From Secundilactobacillus pentosiphilus (GTDB lineage Bacteria; Bacillota; Bacilli; Lactobacillales; Lactobacillaceae), in the NCBI RefSeq assembly GCF_002217985.1, contig NZ_BCMI01000012.1:16046-80045 (forward strand): DNA of 64,000 nucleotides, read 5' to 3'. The position numbers and the translations under genes are program-made. Positions 45,333-52,912 of this stretch are shown one piece after another. Within the stretch, counting starts at the first letter, position 1. Every line of letters begins with the position of its first letter. A model generated the notes under the pieces. The model had not been told where the DNA came from and did no database searches. It saw only the letters and a program-made list of their open reading frames with translations.

Positions 45333-47234
45333 ATGATGAAGAAAATTAGTTTGTTTAGTAGTTTATTAGCGGCCGGTATGTTATTTGGTACTGGGATGTC
45401 AGCCATGACGAGCCACGTTCAAGTGCGGGCCGCTACTGAGGCAACCGCATCAAATCAAAGCGGACAAAGCCAAAAAGCAAATTCAAACAAGCGCTCTGCT
45501 GTGCCTAAATCAAACTTCAAGCTTAGCGTTACTGCAGAAAACGCTGAATTTGACGAAAATACAGGTACGCTAACTGGTTTTTCACAAGAATGGGTTGATG
45601 AGCATCCGGAGCAAATTAAAGACCTGCTAGACGGCGGTCAATTAGTCATTCCAGATGAAATCAATGGCGTGCCGGTGAAAGTTATTGGGGAACGTGAGGT
45701 GCAATATGAAAATGAATTTGGTGGAATTTTATCTGAACCTGGCGCATTTAGCCGCTATGCACTCCAAAGAATGATTGATGAGAACCCCAATGATGATGAC
45801 GACAGACGATGGGGAATCAGTGCGATAATTGGCGGGACTAACCTAACAGAAGTAGCAATGGCCGGATTTTCAGGAAACAGTATTGAATCTTTAAGTATGT
45901 CTAGTCTTGAAAAAGTTGGTGGCGATGCTTTTGCTGCTAATCAACTCAATCAGATTAATCTGCCAAAAGTTACTGAAGTTGGAGACTTTACTTTTTCTTC
46001 GAATCACCTAAACGAAATAACCCTACCAAATGTTACTCAAATTGGTGAATTGGCTTTTGCTTGGAACCAATTAAACAAATTTTCTCTACCAAAAGTCACT
46101 CAAATTGGTGAAAAAGCTTTTATGCACAACAAATTAGATCACATTGAGTTAACAAATACTACTCAAATTGGAGACTATGCTTTTCGGGACAACCAATTAA
46201 CTTACATTCAATTATCTGAGAAAGTAAATTTGGAAAATGGTGTATTCGAAAGTCAGGAAATCTCTCCAAACGTTACCGCAACCAAAGATAGCGAGGTTCC
46301 CTTCGATGCCATTAAACCGGAACTAAAAATTGGTGAAGTTGATCAGATTGAAAGAATTACTAATATTGACATCTTAAGTCCAACAGATACTATTACAACA
46401 GTAAACAACAAAATAGTCGGCATATCCGGTAAAAATCCCATTAAGCTCAACACGAAAGTTGACCTTGAAATGATACCTGATAGTCAAGGGGATTATTCTA
46501 TCTTCTCAAGCCAGTTAACCATTAATCCATTTGAAGATAATAACGGTGGTGAAGACAACAACGGCGGCGAAGACAATAACGGTGGTGAAGACAATAACGG
46601 CGGCGAAGATAACAACGGCGGCGAAGATAACAACGGCGGCGAAGACAATAACGGCGGCGAAGATAACAACAATAATAATAACGGATCCGGTGGCGGTAAT
46701 TCCGGCGGTAGCACAGGGACTGAAACTCAACCTGATAATAATACCAACGGCTCCGACAACAATGAGGTTAAGCCCCTACCTAATCCTAATAAACCAGCAG
46801 CTGCCCCTCACTCCGTCTATGCCTTACGTGGTATGCGGCTGCACAAGAACGTCAGCCTGACCGATCCAGTGAGATCCTACAAGAAACAGGCTCGGGCCAA
46901 GGCAGCTAACTTCCGTATCCAAGGCGTTGCTTTTGATCAAAATGGCAAAAAACGCTACAAGGTTAAGGGCGGCTACATTACTGCCAGTTCCAAGTACGTT
47001 GCTGATTGCCACTTCCGCAGTAAGAAAATCAACCGCGTGCGGGTCATCAGCAATAAAGCTAATAGCTACAAAGACCTGAAGCTGTCAAAGAACCAGAAAG
47101 TACGTTCCTACAAGAAGGGTACCAAACTGAACGTGAAACGCATCGTCAACTACGGCCGGACAACTCGTTTCGAATTAACCAATGGCCGTTACATTTCTGG
47201 TAACAAGCAAATCTTCATCATGGACCAAAAGTGA
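45333..47234 (+). CDS. Secreted BspA-type LRR protein with DUF5776-like wall domain (LRR-1)
   Basis: 633 residues. A signal peptide (MMKKISLFSSLLAAGMLFG and on) is followed by a mature N-terminal region and about five ~23-residue leucine-rich repeats of the LRR_5 type (pattern LPKVTQIGEKAFMHNKLDHI, about residues 180-300). A spacer domain, an Asp/Asn/Gly linker with seven EDNNGG repeats (about 401-442), and a C-terminal basic domain of ~145 residues (from HSVYALRGMRLHKNV, ending NKQIFIMDQK) complete it. That domain matches DUF5776, thought to bind the wall. There is no LPxTG. AGGAGG lies 4 bases before the ATG at 45333 and 7 before the next in-frame ATG at 45336. LRR-2 and LRR-3 are paralogues. 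Confidence 0.88.
   Translation: MMKKISLFSSLLAAGMLFGTGMSAMTSHVQVRAATEATASNQSGQSQKANSNKRSAVPKSNFKLSVTAENAEFDENTGTLTGFSQEWVDEHPEQIKDLLDGGQLVIPDEINGVPVKVIGEREVQYENEFGGILSEPGAFSRYALQRMIDENPNDDDDRRWGISAIIGGTNLTEVAMAGFSGNSIESLSMSSLEKVGGDAFAANQLNQINLPKVTEVGDFTFSSNHLNEITLPNVTQIGELAFAWNQLNKFSLPKVTQIGEKAFMHNKLDHIELTNTTQIGDYAFRDNQLTYIQLSEKVNLENGVFESQEISPNVTATKDSEVPFDAIKPELKIGEVDQIERITNIDILSPTDTITTVNNKIVGISGKNPIKLNTKVDLEMIPDSQGDYSIFSSQLTINPFEDNNGGEDNNGGEDNNGGEDNNGGEDNNGGEDNNGGEDNNGGEDNNNNNNGSGGGNSGGSTGTETQPDNNTNGSDNNEVKPLPNPNKPAAAPHSVYALRGMRLHKNVSLTDPVRSYKKQARAKAANFRIQGVAFDQNGKKRYKVKGGYITASSKYVADCHFRSKKINRVRVISNKANSYKDLKLSKNQKVRSYKKGTKLNVKRIVNYGRTTRFELTNGRYISGNKQIFIMDQK
46533..46658 (+). repeat. Seven 18-bp tandem repeats encoding EDNNGG
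   Basis: An in-frame repeat, GA(A)GAyAAyAACGGyGGy, with mostly third-position changes. Copy-number change would lengthen or shorten the linker without a frameshift. Confidence 0.85.
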
Positions 47235-47246
47235 TCTTAAACACCG

Positions 47247-47279
47247 AAAACGCCCAATCTTCAAAATTGGGTGTTTTTT
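47247..47279. terminator. Terminator after LRR-1
   Basis: AAAACGCCCAAT with ATTGGGtGTTTTTT. It can serve both the plus-strand LRR gene and the minus-strand small gene. Confidence 0.75.
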
Positions 47280-47290
47280 ATCGCCTTCAT

Positions 47291-47563
47291 TTAATAAAAC
47301 CGCCGGCGAGCCCACGTTGCTAAAGCGCCGACCGTTACTAATGCGGAGAGCGCGACTATCGTTGTTTGCCGCTGCCGCGGATCACTGGTCTGCCAGAACT
47401 TGATCTGACTATCCTGGCTGCCGACTTGAATCTGCGTGCGCAGTCTTGGTTGTACTCGCTCAGCAACCGGTTCACGCATCCGACTGGCTGCAGAAACATC
47501 CACAGTAGAGAACAAACTTAATCCTAATAACAACACAACAACCAGCATCTTTAATAACTTCAT
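47291..47563 (-). CDS. Small secreted membrane-tail protein, unknown
   Basis: 90 residues with a clear signal peptide (MKLLKMLVVVLLLGLSLFST, cleavage likely near VSA). A ~45-residue basic/polar middle, one C-terminal membrane helix (TTIVALSALVTVGALATWA) and an RRRFY tail follow. The layout resembles a small sortase substrate without any LPxTG-like motif. I recognise no family. The ATG at 47563 follows GGAGG at 8 bases; the longer frame lacks a site. Confidence 0.6.
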   Translation of the reverse strand: MKLLKMLVVVLLLGLSLFSTVDVSAASRMREPVAERVQPRLRTQIQVGSQDSQIKFWQTSDPRQRQTTIVALSALVTVGALATWARRRFY

Positions 47564-47662
47564 CGCGCACACCTCCACTAGCGATCTCATTCATCTAGCT
47601 TAGGTATACGCTTTGAATATCTTGATTCTGTTTGGGTTCTGTAAAAGTTGCGTAAAGACAGC

Positions 47663-47703
47663 AAAAACCTGGTGACCAGTCCGCTGACTGATAACCAGGT
47701 TTT
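47663..47703 (-). terminator. Terminator after the metalloprotease gene
   Basis: AAAACCTGGT with ACCAGGTTTTT around a ~20-base loop. Confidence 0.75.
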
Positions 47704-47722
47704 CAACATTCAATCTTTAATT

Positions 47723-48880
47723 TTACCAGTAACCCAACTTCATGCCTAACTTCGCCCGGTTAACGTCTCGGTTGGATAAGCTTGGCGATTCAAGCCGGTC
47801 ATCGTTAGGATCTTTAGGCGAGTCCCAATCGTACTTGCCGTCCACGCTAGAACTGAAGCCGTCATCGCTGGTTTCCGCGTACATGATATCAGTTAAGTAA
47901 GGCGTGTGGTCCAGCCCCAGTGAGTGGCCCAGTTCGTGAACCATGACACCTTCCCAGTAGTCAGTTGCATCCGGTGCAGCGGCCTTCTGTGCAGCAATCA
48001 ATTGGTCATACAGGGTATGGCCTTGCGCAAGGTAAGCCTTCTTTTCAGAAGAGCCACTCGGTGCGGCTTTGTAAGCGGCCGAGACGTTTTCGTACTGGTT
48101 ATACAGCGCGCGAATTTCCGGCGTATCAGCCACACTGTCCATATACGTCTTATCGTGAAGTGCTGAAGAGCTCAAATACAGGTGTGTCCCGTCATTTAAA
48201 CCATCCCACTCCTTGGATGACTTAGTGCCGATCACCAAGTCATGGTGCTTAGAAGTTCCCTTAATAAAGACTGAGCGGCCGAGCGCCTTGTTCCAAACGC
48301 TCATTGATTTGCTGGCATAAGTCTTCAAACTGGGATCCGAGACGTATACCCGTGCCTGATGTTTTTTAAACGTCGTTAACTGCCCAGTCATATTAAACTC
48401 TTTGCGCAAATAAGCACCATAAGTGCTGTAAAATGCCGCGGGCTGTTTCAGTATCGTCGATGACGGATTCAAATCCTGCCCAGAAGCCACTAGCTTCGAA
48501 AGTGCGGACTTGGACATCACCGGCTTCATCAAATAACCGTGCCAGACCCAACCGGCTAGCTTACTACTGCCAGTCGACTTGATATAATAGTAGATCCGAG
48601 TCGACTTGCCGACCTTCACCTTTTCCTGTGCTTTAGCATAAAACGTAGCGATCTGACCATAAGAGAGTTTAAATTCTTTTTTCTTCAAGCTGCCTGAATA
48701 AGCGTATGCGTTCTTCGCCTTCGATTGGTCAATTTGGTACTTGGTCGTACTCATTGATTTCTTCGAAACAACCGACACCTTCGTCTTGGCCTGAACAGTT
48801 AGCGTTGATACAGCTGGTTCAGCAACTGCCGCACCCATAAATGACAGGGCTGCAATCATCATAATGCCAAGTTTTTTCAT
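47723..48880 (-). CDS. Secreted metzincin-type zinc metalloprotease
   Basis: 385 residues. A signal peptide (about 1-31, ending TVQA) is followed by an SH3-like surface region of ~90 residues with YYYIKSTGSSKLAGWVWHGY, then the protease domain. The zinc motif HELGHSLGLDH (His315, Glu316, His319, His325) is the extended HExxHxxGxxH of metzincins, and a Met-turn DIMYAE follows at about 331-336, as in matrixin-like (M10-type) enzymes. The ATG at 48880 was chosen as the conserved secretory start after AGGGGG. The substrate is unknown; the similarity of its SH3-like region to the S-layer proteins nearby suggests envelope localisation. Confidence 0.87.
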   Translation of the reverse strand: MKKLGIMMIAALSFMGAAVAEPAVSTLTVQAKTKVSVVSKKSMSTTKYQIDQSKAKNAYAYSGSLKKKEFKLSYGQIATFYAKAQEKVKVGKSTRIYYYIKSTGSSKLAGWVWHGYLMKPVMSKSALSKLVASGQDLNPSSTILKQPAAFYSTYGAYLRKEFNMTGQLTTFKKHQARVYVSDPSLKTYASKSMSVWNKALGRSVFIKGTSKHHDLVIGTKSSKEWDGLNDGTHLYLSSSALHDKTYMDSVADTPEIRALYNQYENVSAAYKAAPSGSSEKKAYLAQGHTLYDQLIAAQKAAAPDATDYWEGVMVHELGHSLGLDHTPYLTDIMYAETSDDGFSSSVDGKYDWDSPKDPNDDRLESPSLSNRDVNRAKLGMKLGYW

Positions 48881-48990
48881 CCCTAGAATGGCCCCCTTAA
48901 ACCTACATCTCACACGTCCGTGATTCCAGATTCTATATAGGGACATTCTACCATATTTAGCAATCTAGTTCGCTTGATATGCGCAAAGAT

Positions 48991-49251
48991 TTACTGAAAA
49001 TCAATCTTCAGCTCCTTATTCACCGCCCGAGCGATCTTTTCCAGCGTTTCAACGGTGATGTTGGTACCGCCGTTCTCCCAGCGGGCGATCGATGATTGCG
49101 GAACACTCATCAGCTCGCCGAGTTGACTTTGAGTCAGTCCGGCCTCCGCGCGCAGCATGTGGATCCGCGTCGCGTACCGATAACGAATACTGGATTGGTG
49201 AAATTTCTTAGCAAATGCCGGTTTGTCAAAAATATTCTGTGTCTGTTTCAA
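48991..49251 (-). CDS. XRE-family DNA-binding protein (HigA-like)
   Basis: 86 residues. A helix-turn-helix (LTQSQLGELMSVPQSSIARWENG, about 39-61) sits in the C-terminal two thirds, with helices TVETLEKIARAVNKEL after it. Small XRE proteins of this size include HigA-type antitoxins, but no toxin gene lies next to it on either side, so a stand-alone regulator or an orphaned antitoxin are both possible. The start is a TTG preceded by GGAGG. A perfect palindrome at 49549-49574, about 300 bp upstream, is a candidate operator. Confidence 0.8.
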   Translation of the reverse strand: MKQTQNIFDKPAFAKKFHQSSIRYRYATRIHMLRAEAGLTQSQLGELMSVPQSSIARWENGGTNITVETLEKIARAVNKELKIDFQ

Positions 49252-49494
49252 GGGTCTTCCTCCTGTTGGTTAAATGCCTTAGTATCAATACCTACGATAG
49301 AAAGTTGCCAGATGTTCGTCTTGAACAGTGGCTATTCTACTAGTGATAGCATAAAGGAAAACCGAACGGGTGTTCTTGATTTTTGAAATTATCTATGATA
49401 CTCTTAGGCTATTCGGTTGATGAATTCCAATCGAAAAAGTCTGTAACGTTTCCAATCACATCCCTAAGTGATTGCCCCTACAGGAATTACACTG

Positions 49495-49534
49495 AAAAAG
49501 CACTAGCAAACTGTCCCTTTGCTGGTGCTTTTTT
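49495..49534 (-). terminator. Terminator after the NlpC/P60 gene
   Basis: AAAAAGCACtAGCAAA with TTTGCTgGTGCTTTTTT; T-runs on both strands. Confidence 0.75.
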
Positions 49535-49548
49535 GACGTGCTATGATT

Positions 49549-49574
49549 TCACAAATGATGTATACCATTTGTGA
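49549..49574. promoter_or_regulatory. Perfect 9-bp palindrome, operator-like
   Basis: TCACAAATG-atgtatac-CATTTGTGA, between the P60 terminator and the P60 stop codon. There is no T-run. Confidence 0.45.
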
Positions 49575-49659
49575 CGATGACTGATCACATTTTTGAAATT
49601 AATTCAGAATTATCATAGTGTTTCATCCAGACATCGCTCACTGGCTACGCCCAACTGCC

Positions 49660-50472
49660 TTATAGAAACGGCCGCTTGACACCGGCAATATCGGAACGCT
49701 GTCCGTTACGGATCGGCTGAACCATGACCCGCGGCGGCCACGATTCGATCACTTTGTTATGACCCAGATAGATGGCCACGTGCCAGATCACGTGAGTGCC
49801 CGGGGTATAGTAAAAAATCAAATCGCCACGTTCACGGTGCTTATAAGCGACGCGCTTTAACTTCTTGGAAGCCCACAGGTTGCGGCTGTTCCACTCGTTA
49901 CCCGGATGGGCGTGGTTGATGGCGCTGATCGGTGCCGGATTAATGCCGCCAGCGTACAGCGCCTGCATGGCTAACCCCGAGCAGTCCACCCCGTAACTGG
50001 GACTCGATGACGAGCCCACCAAATAGGGACGGCCCTTGTACTTATAGGCCTGTTTGATCATCGCTTCAACGTGGGCTTTACGGCTGTCCTTAGTGGTCAC
50101 CGTCAGCGGTGCCACGTAACTGTCGATGCTGGTCCAAGACGACTTGGAAAAGCCCATCTTGGTCCAGGTCTTTTCATCCACGTCGCCGGTTGCTTTCAAA
50201 TGGTGCTTGCGCTGAAACTGCTTGACCTGATAATAGGTCGCCGTATTGTACTTATCGTAGCCAGCGAAAGTGTGCATCTTCTTCATGATCTTCCAGGTCT
50301 TAATGCCTTCATAGCCGCGTTTGACCGTGTAGCCGACCTTGCCGTAGGGCTTGATCTGGGTATCTTGAACCTGATAATACCCCTTGGGATTCTGATAAGC
50401 TGATGCCTGCGTTGTGCCTGCCATCCCCACGGCAGCCCCAATACTCAACGCGATGATCCATTTCCACTTCAT
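49660..50472 (-). CDS. NlpC/P60 peptidoglycan endopeptidase
   Basis: 270 residues, secreted. A signal peptide (about 1-25, ending QASA) is followed by a peptidoglycan-binding-like region (about 75-108, TYYQVKQFQRKHHLKATGDVD, first part) and the NlpC/P60 catalytic domain (about 130-270). The nucleophile is Cys164 in YGVDCSGLAM, and the catalytic histidine is most likely His231 in HVIWHVAIYLG. Such enzymes cut between D-Glu and the diamino acid of stem peptides during wall turnover. The ATG follows GGGAG. The C39-like peptidase gene is upstream on the same strand, 33 bases away, so the two are likely co-transcribed. Confidence 0.92.
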   Translation of the reverse strand: MKWKWIIALSIGAAVGMAGTTQASAYQNPKGYYQVQDTQIKPYGKVGYTVKRGYEGIKTWKIMKKMHTFAGYDKYNTATYYQVKQFQRKHHLKATGDVDEKTWTKMGFSKSSWTSIDSYVAPLTVTTKDSRKAHVEAMIKQAYKYKGRPYLVGSSSSPSYGVDCSGLAMQALYAGGINPAPISAINHAHPGNEWNSRNLWASKKLKRVAYKHRERGDLIFYYTPGTHVIWHVAIYLGHNKVIESWPPRVMVQPIRNGQRSDIAGVKRPFL

Positions 50473-50505
50473 TCAAAATATCTCCCTTGATATTAAATTA
50501 CCCAA

Positions 50506-51363
50506 TTAATAACTCAACGCCCGGTTGGCATCGCCCTTACGGTGGGATGTCATGGTGCTGTTACTCATACTTGTCCGCTGCTTCTTCCAAGGATCATTAT
50601 AGTAGATCCGCGTCTTGGAGTAACCCGTAACGGTTAACGCGTGGTTGCTGAAACCGTCCCAGTTAGCGACCCAGACCACTACTAAATGATTTCGGTGGAC
50701 CTGTTTCTTAATGCTGGTCAAACTAGCGCCCGTCATGTTCTTAGCGGTGCCCATGTGCTTTTTGACCACACCCATGAGGCCGCCCGGATAAACGTACCAG
50801 CCGCTGGCGCTGTACGGACTGCCAACGAAGCCCTTGTTGGGATCACTGCTGCGCGGCATTTCCTTTGCTAGGCTCATCTTGTCCACCTTGGCGCCGCCAA
50901 ACTGCAGCATCATCGCCGTAGCGGTAATTTCGCAACCGGTTGGTAACTCAGGCCGTTGTCCGATCAGCGGCGCGTAAAGTCTGTACGTGGAAGTGACCGT
51001 GACTTTTTGTTCGATCCAGCCCGTCCACTTGTGATTATAGGTAAACTTCAACCAGGTCACACCGTTAACGACTTCTTGCCGGGTAATGTGGATCGTTTTG
51101 CCGGCAAAGGTTTTCCCATAACCGATGGCCTTCAGGTTGTTAGCCGAAGTTTTATAAGCCCCGGTAGCGTAAATCTTATAGTTATGTGAACTATTCGACC
51201 CCATTGTCGTGTAGTAGTTGACCTTCGTCAGCTTACTGATCTGGTAATAGGCCTGACTCGCCGTACTCGTGGCCGCGCTCGCGCTAGCCGTATTGACTGC
51301 CAAGGCGCTAACGCCAACTGACAGACTTAATAATAGTGCTGCAATGCCGTGTTTCACTCTCAT
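50506..51363 (-). CDS. Secreted C39-like cysteine peptidase with SH3-like region
   Basis: 285 residues. A signal peptide (about 1-31) and an SH3-like segment (about 38-125) precede a papain-like domain of the Peptidase_C39_2 type. Cys144 lies in ELPTGCEITATAMM, His241 in SNHALTVTGYS and Asp257 in YYNDPW, a credible catalytic triad. Unlike bacteriocin C39 transporters it has no membrane or ABC part. The role is probably processing of wall or surface proteins, which is inference. The ATG at 51363 was chosen as the secretory start; GAGGAG lies about 13 bases upstream, slightly long. Confidence 0.85.
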   Translation of the reverse strand: MRVKHGIAALLLSLSVGVSALAVNTASASAATSTASQAYYQISKLTKVNYYTTMGSNSSHNYKIYATGAYKTSANNLKAIGYGKTFAGKTIHITRQEVVNGVTWLKFTYNHKWTGWIEQKVTVTSTYRLYAPLIGQRPELPTGCEITATAMMLQFGGAKVDKMSLAKEMPRSSDPNKGFVGSPYSASGWYVYPGGLMGVVKKHMGTAKNMTGASLTSIKKQVHRNHLVVVWVANWDGFSNHALTVTGYSKTRIYYNDPWKKQRTSMSNSTMTSHRKGDANRALSY

Positions 51364-51456
51364 GATATGTAATTTCTCCTCACTTAATTTAAGTGAAGTA
51401 TACCACAATCTAGTGACGGCAACGGTACCAACCCCGTCTCAATTTGTTTACAAATT

Positions 51457-51483
51457 AAAAACGCCGCCTCTAAGGCGACGTTT
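51457..51483 (-). terminator. Terminator after the second S-layer-type gene
   Basis: AACGtCGCC with GGCGgCGTTTTT around a 4-base loop on the minus strand. Confidence 0.7.
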
Positions 51484-51499
51484 CGTGACTCAATTCTAA

Positions 51500-52729
51500 T
51501 TAATAAGCAGCCTTGTAAGTTGCTGTGACACTGACAGTGTTACCTGCATCAGTAGTCGTTGTGGCTTTATCGTTACCCTTGTCGAACTGGTAACTCATAC
51601 CGTTATCACCGATTAAATCTTGAAGTTGAGCATCGTAGACGATGTTTTCAACATCACTAGCAGTAACGGGGTCGCCGGCTTTAACTTGGAAGGCAGCCTT
51701 GGCACCGGATGCATCTAATGCAGCCTGGTCGCTACTCTTCAAGGTAATTGGGTTGCCTGATTCGTCAACGGCAGTTACTTTGATTGCTTTGGTAGCGTTA
51801 GGGTCAGTAGCCTTGACGTAGTAAACAATGGTGTCGCCGTTCTTAGCGATAGCGGCGTTATCCTTGTTAGCTAACGAAGCTGAACCGCCGTTATCATTGT
51901 CGTCAGGAACATAGCCTGAAGGAACACCGTCAATGATGCTCTTCAAGTTAGTCGTGGTCGTCACGTTGGTATATGAAGCGCTCTTATCAAAGGCAACGGA
52001 ACCAGTACCGACTTCCTTGCCAGTAGACTTGTCAACGTAGCTGATCTTTACGGAGTTGCCCTGTGGTGCTTGGACACCCAAGTTGTAAACCCAGCCAGTG
52101 ATCGATGGGTTCTGGTCATCCTTGACTTGGTAGTAGACCCAGCCTTCACGGCTCTTAGTTTCAGCACCGGTAATGGTAAATGTATCGGTATTGCTGAAGC
52201 CAGTAACCTTCTTGGCTTTGTACTGCGTGTACTGTGGATTGTTCCAAAGCGTCCACTTAGATGGTTTAGTCAACGTGTAGCCAGTCGTAGTTGAAGGCAT
52301 GCTGGCTGACTTAGTGGTTTGTGCAGGTGCGATCCCGCCAGCAAACTTAGTGTCATCTTTACCGCCGTAGACCCAGCCACGGTACTTGCCATCAAACGAA
52401 ACGACCTTGTAGTAAACGGACTTCCGGTTACTCAAGACGATGGAGTAGGCACGGAAATAGTCGTTGGATTTCTTGGACTGAGCTAAGTTTGCCATGGTCG
52501 ATTTCGAAGCCACCACCTTGGCACCCTTTGCTGTCCCAATCTTAGAATATAAAGCATGGGTACCATTAGGAACCACGTTACGGGTTTCTGGTGCCGTCTG
52601 GAAGTACGCAGGCTTCGTTACATAAGCGTAAGACTTAGCACTGGCAGTTGTGCTAGCTAAGCCGGCTGCGCCGAATACTGAAGCAGCAGCTAAACCAACG
52701 TACAATGTTTTTTTCAAATTAGACTTCAT
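51500..52729 (-). CDS. S-layer-type surface protein, paralogue 2
   Basis: 409 residues. The N-terminus (KSNLKKTLYVGLAAASVFGA and on) and the first ~170 mature residues (ETRNVVPNGTHALYSK, then YYKVVSFDGKYRGWVYGG) match the wall-binding half of the 55.3-kb S-layer protein. That family includes the S-layer proteins of the L. brevis and L. buchneri group. The C-terminal half is different: Asp/Asn/Thr-rich and MucBP-like (VKISYVDKSTGKEVGTGSV). The ATG at 52729 is used because GGGG lies 11 bases upstream and the longer frame starts inside that site. It may be a silent, accessory or adhesive S-layer component. Confidence 0.85.
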   Translation of the reverse strand: MKSNLKKTLYVGLAAASVFGAAGLASTTASAKSYAYVTKPAYFQTAPETRNVVPNGTHALYSKIGTAKGAKVVASKSTMANLAQSKKSNDYFRAYSIVLSNRKSVYYKVVSFDGKYRGWVYGGKDDTKFAGGIAPAQTTKSASMPSTTTGYTLTKPSKWTLWNNPQYTQYKAKKVTGFSNTDTFTITGAETKSREGWVYYQVKDDQNPSITGWVYNLGVQAPQGNSVKISYVDKSTGKEVGTGSVAFDKSASYTNVTTTTNLKSIIDGVPSGYVPDDNDNGGSASLANKDNAAIAKNGDTIVYYVKATDPNATKAIKVTAVDESGNPITLKSSDQAALDASGAKAAFQVKAGDPVTASDVENIVYDAQLQDLIGDNGMSYQFDKGNDKATTTTDAGNTVSVTATYKAAY

Positions 52730-52873
52730 TAAAAAATACACCCCTTCATTTAAGCTGAAACTTAATACTGATCCCCTGATCAGTTAAATTCATTGTACCA
52801 CTTAGTATCGTTCATGCACTTAATCAAAATCTAATTTAGAAAGGCTTAAGCATTTTGACATATTCGCCGCCAC

Positions 52874-52903
52874 AAAAAAGACGCGTCCTTAAGACACGCC
52901 TTA
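52874..52903 (-). terminator. Terminator after the coiled-coil protein gene
   Basis: AAGGCGTGTC with GACGCGTCTT, followed on the minus strand by TTTTTT. Confidence 0.65.
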
Positions 52904-52912
52904 AACCATTCA

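Noticed and set aside
46493..46860. Long frames on both strands over the LRR-1 linker
   Set aside because: Shadows of the 18-bp repeats with single-residue runs.
48991..49251. A complete HigBA toxin-antitoxin pair
   Set aside because: Only the XRE protein is present; flanking sequence contains no RelE/HigB-like frame.
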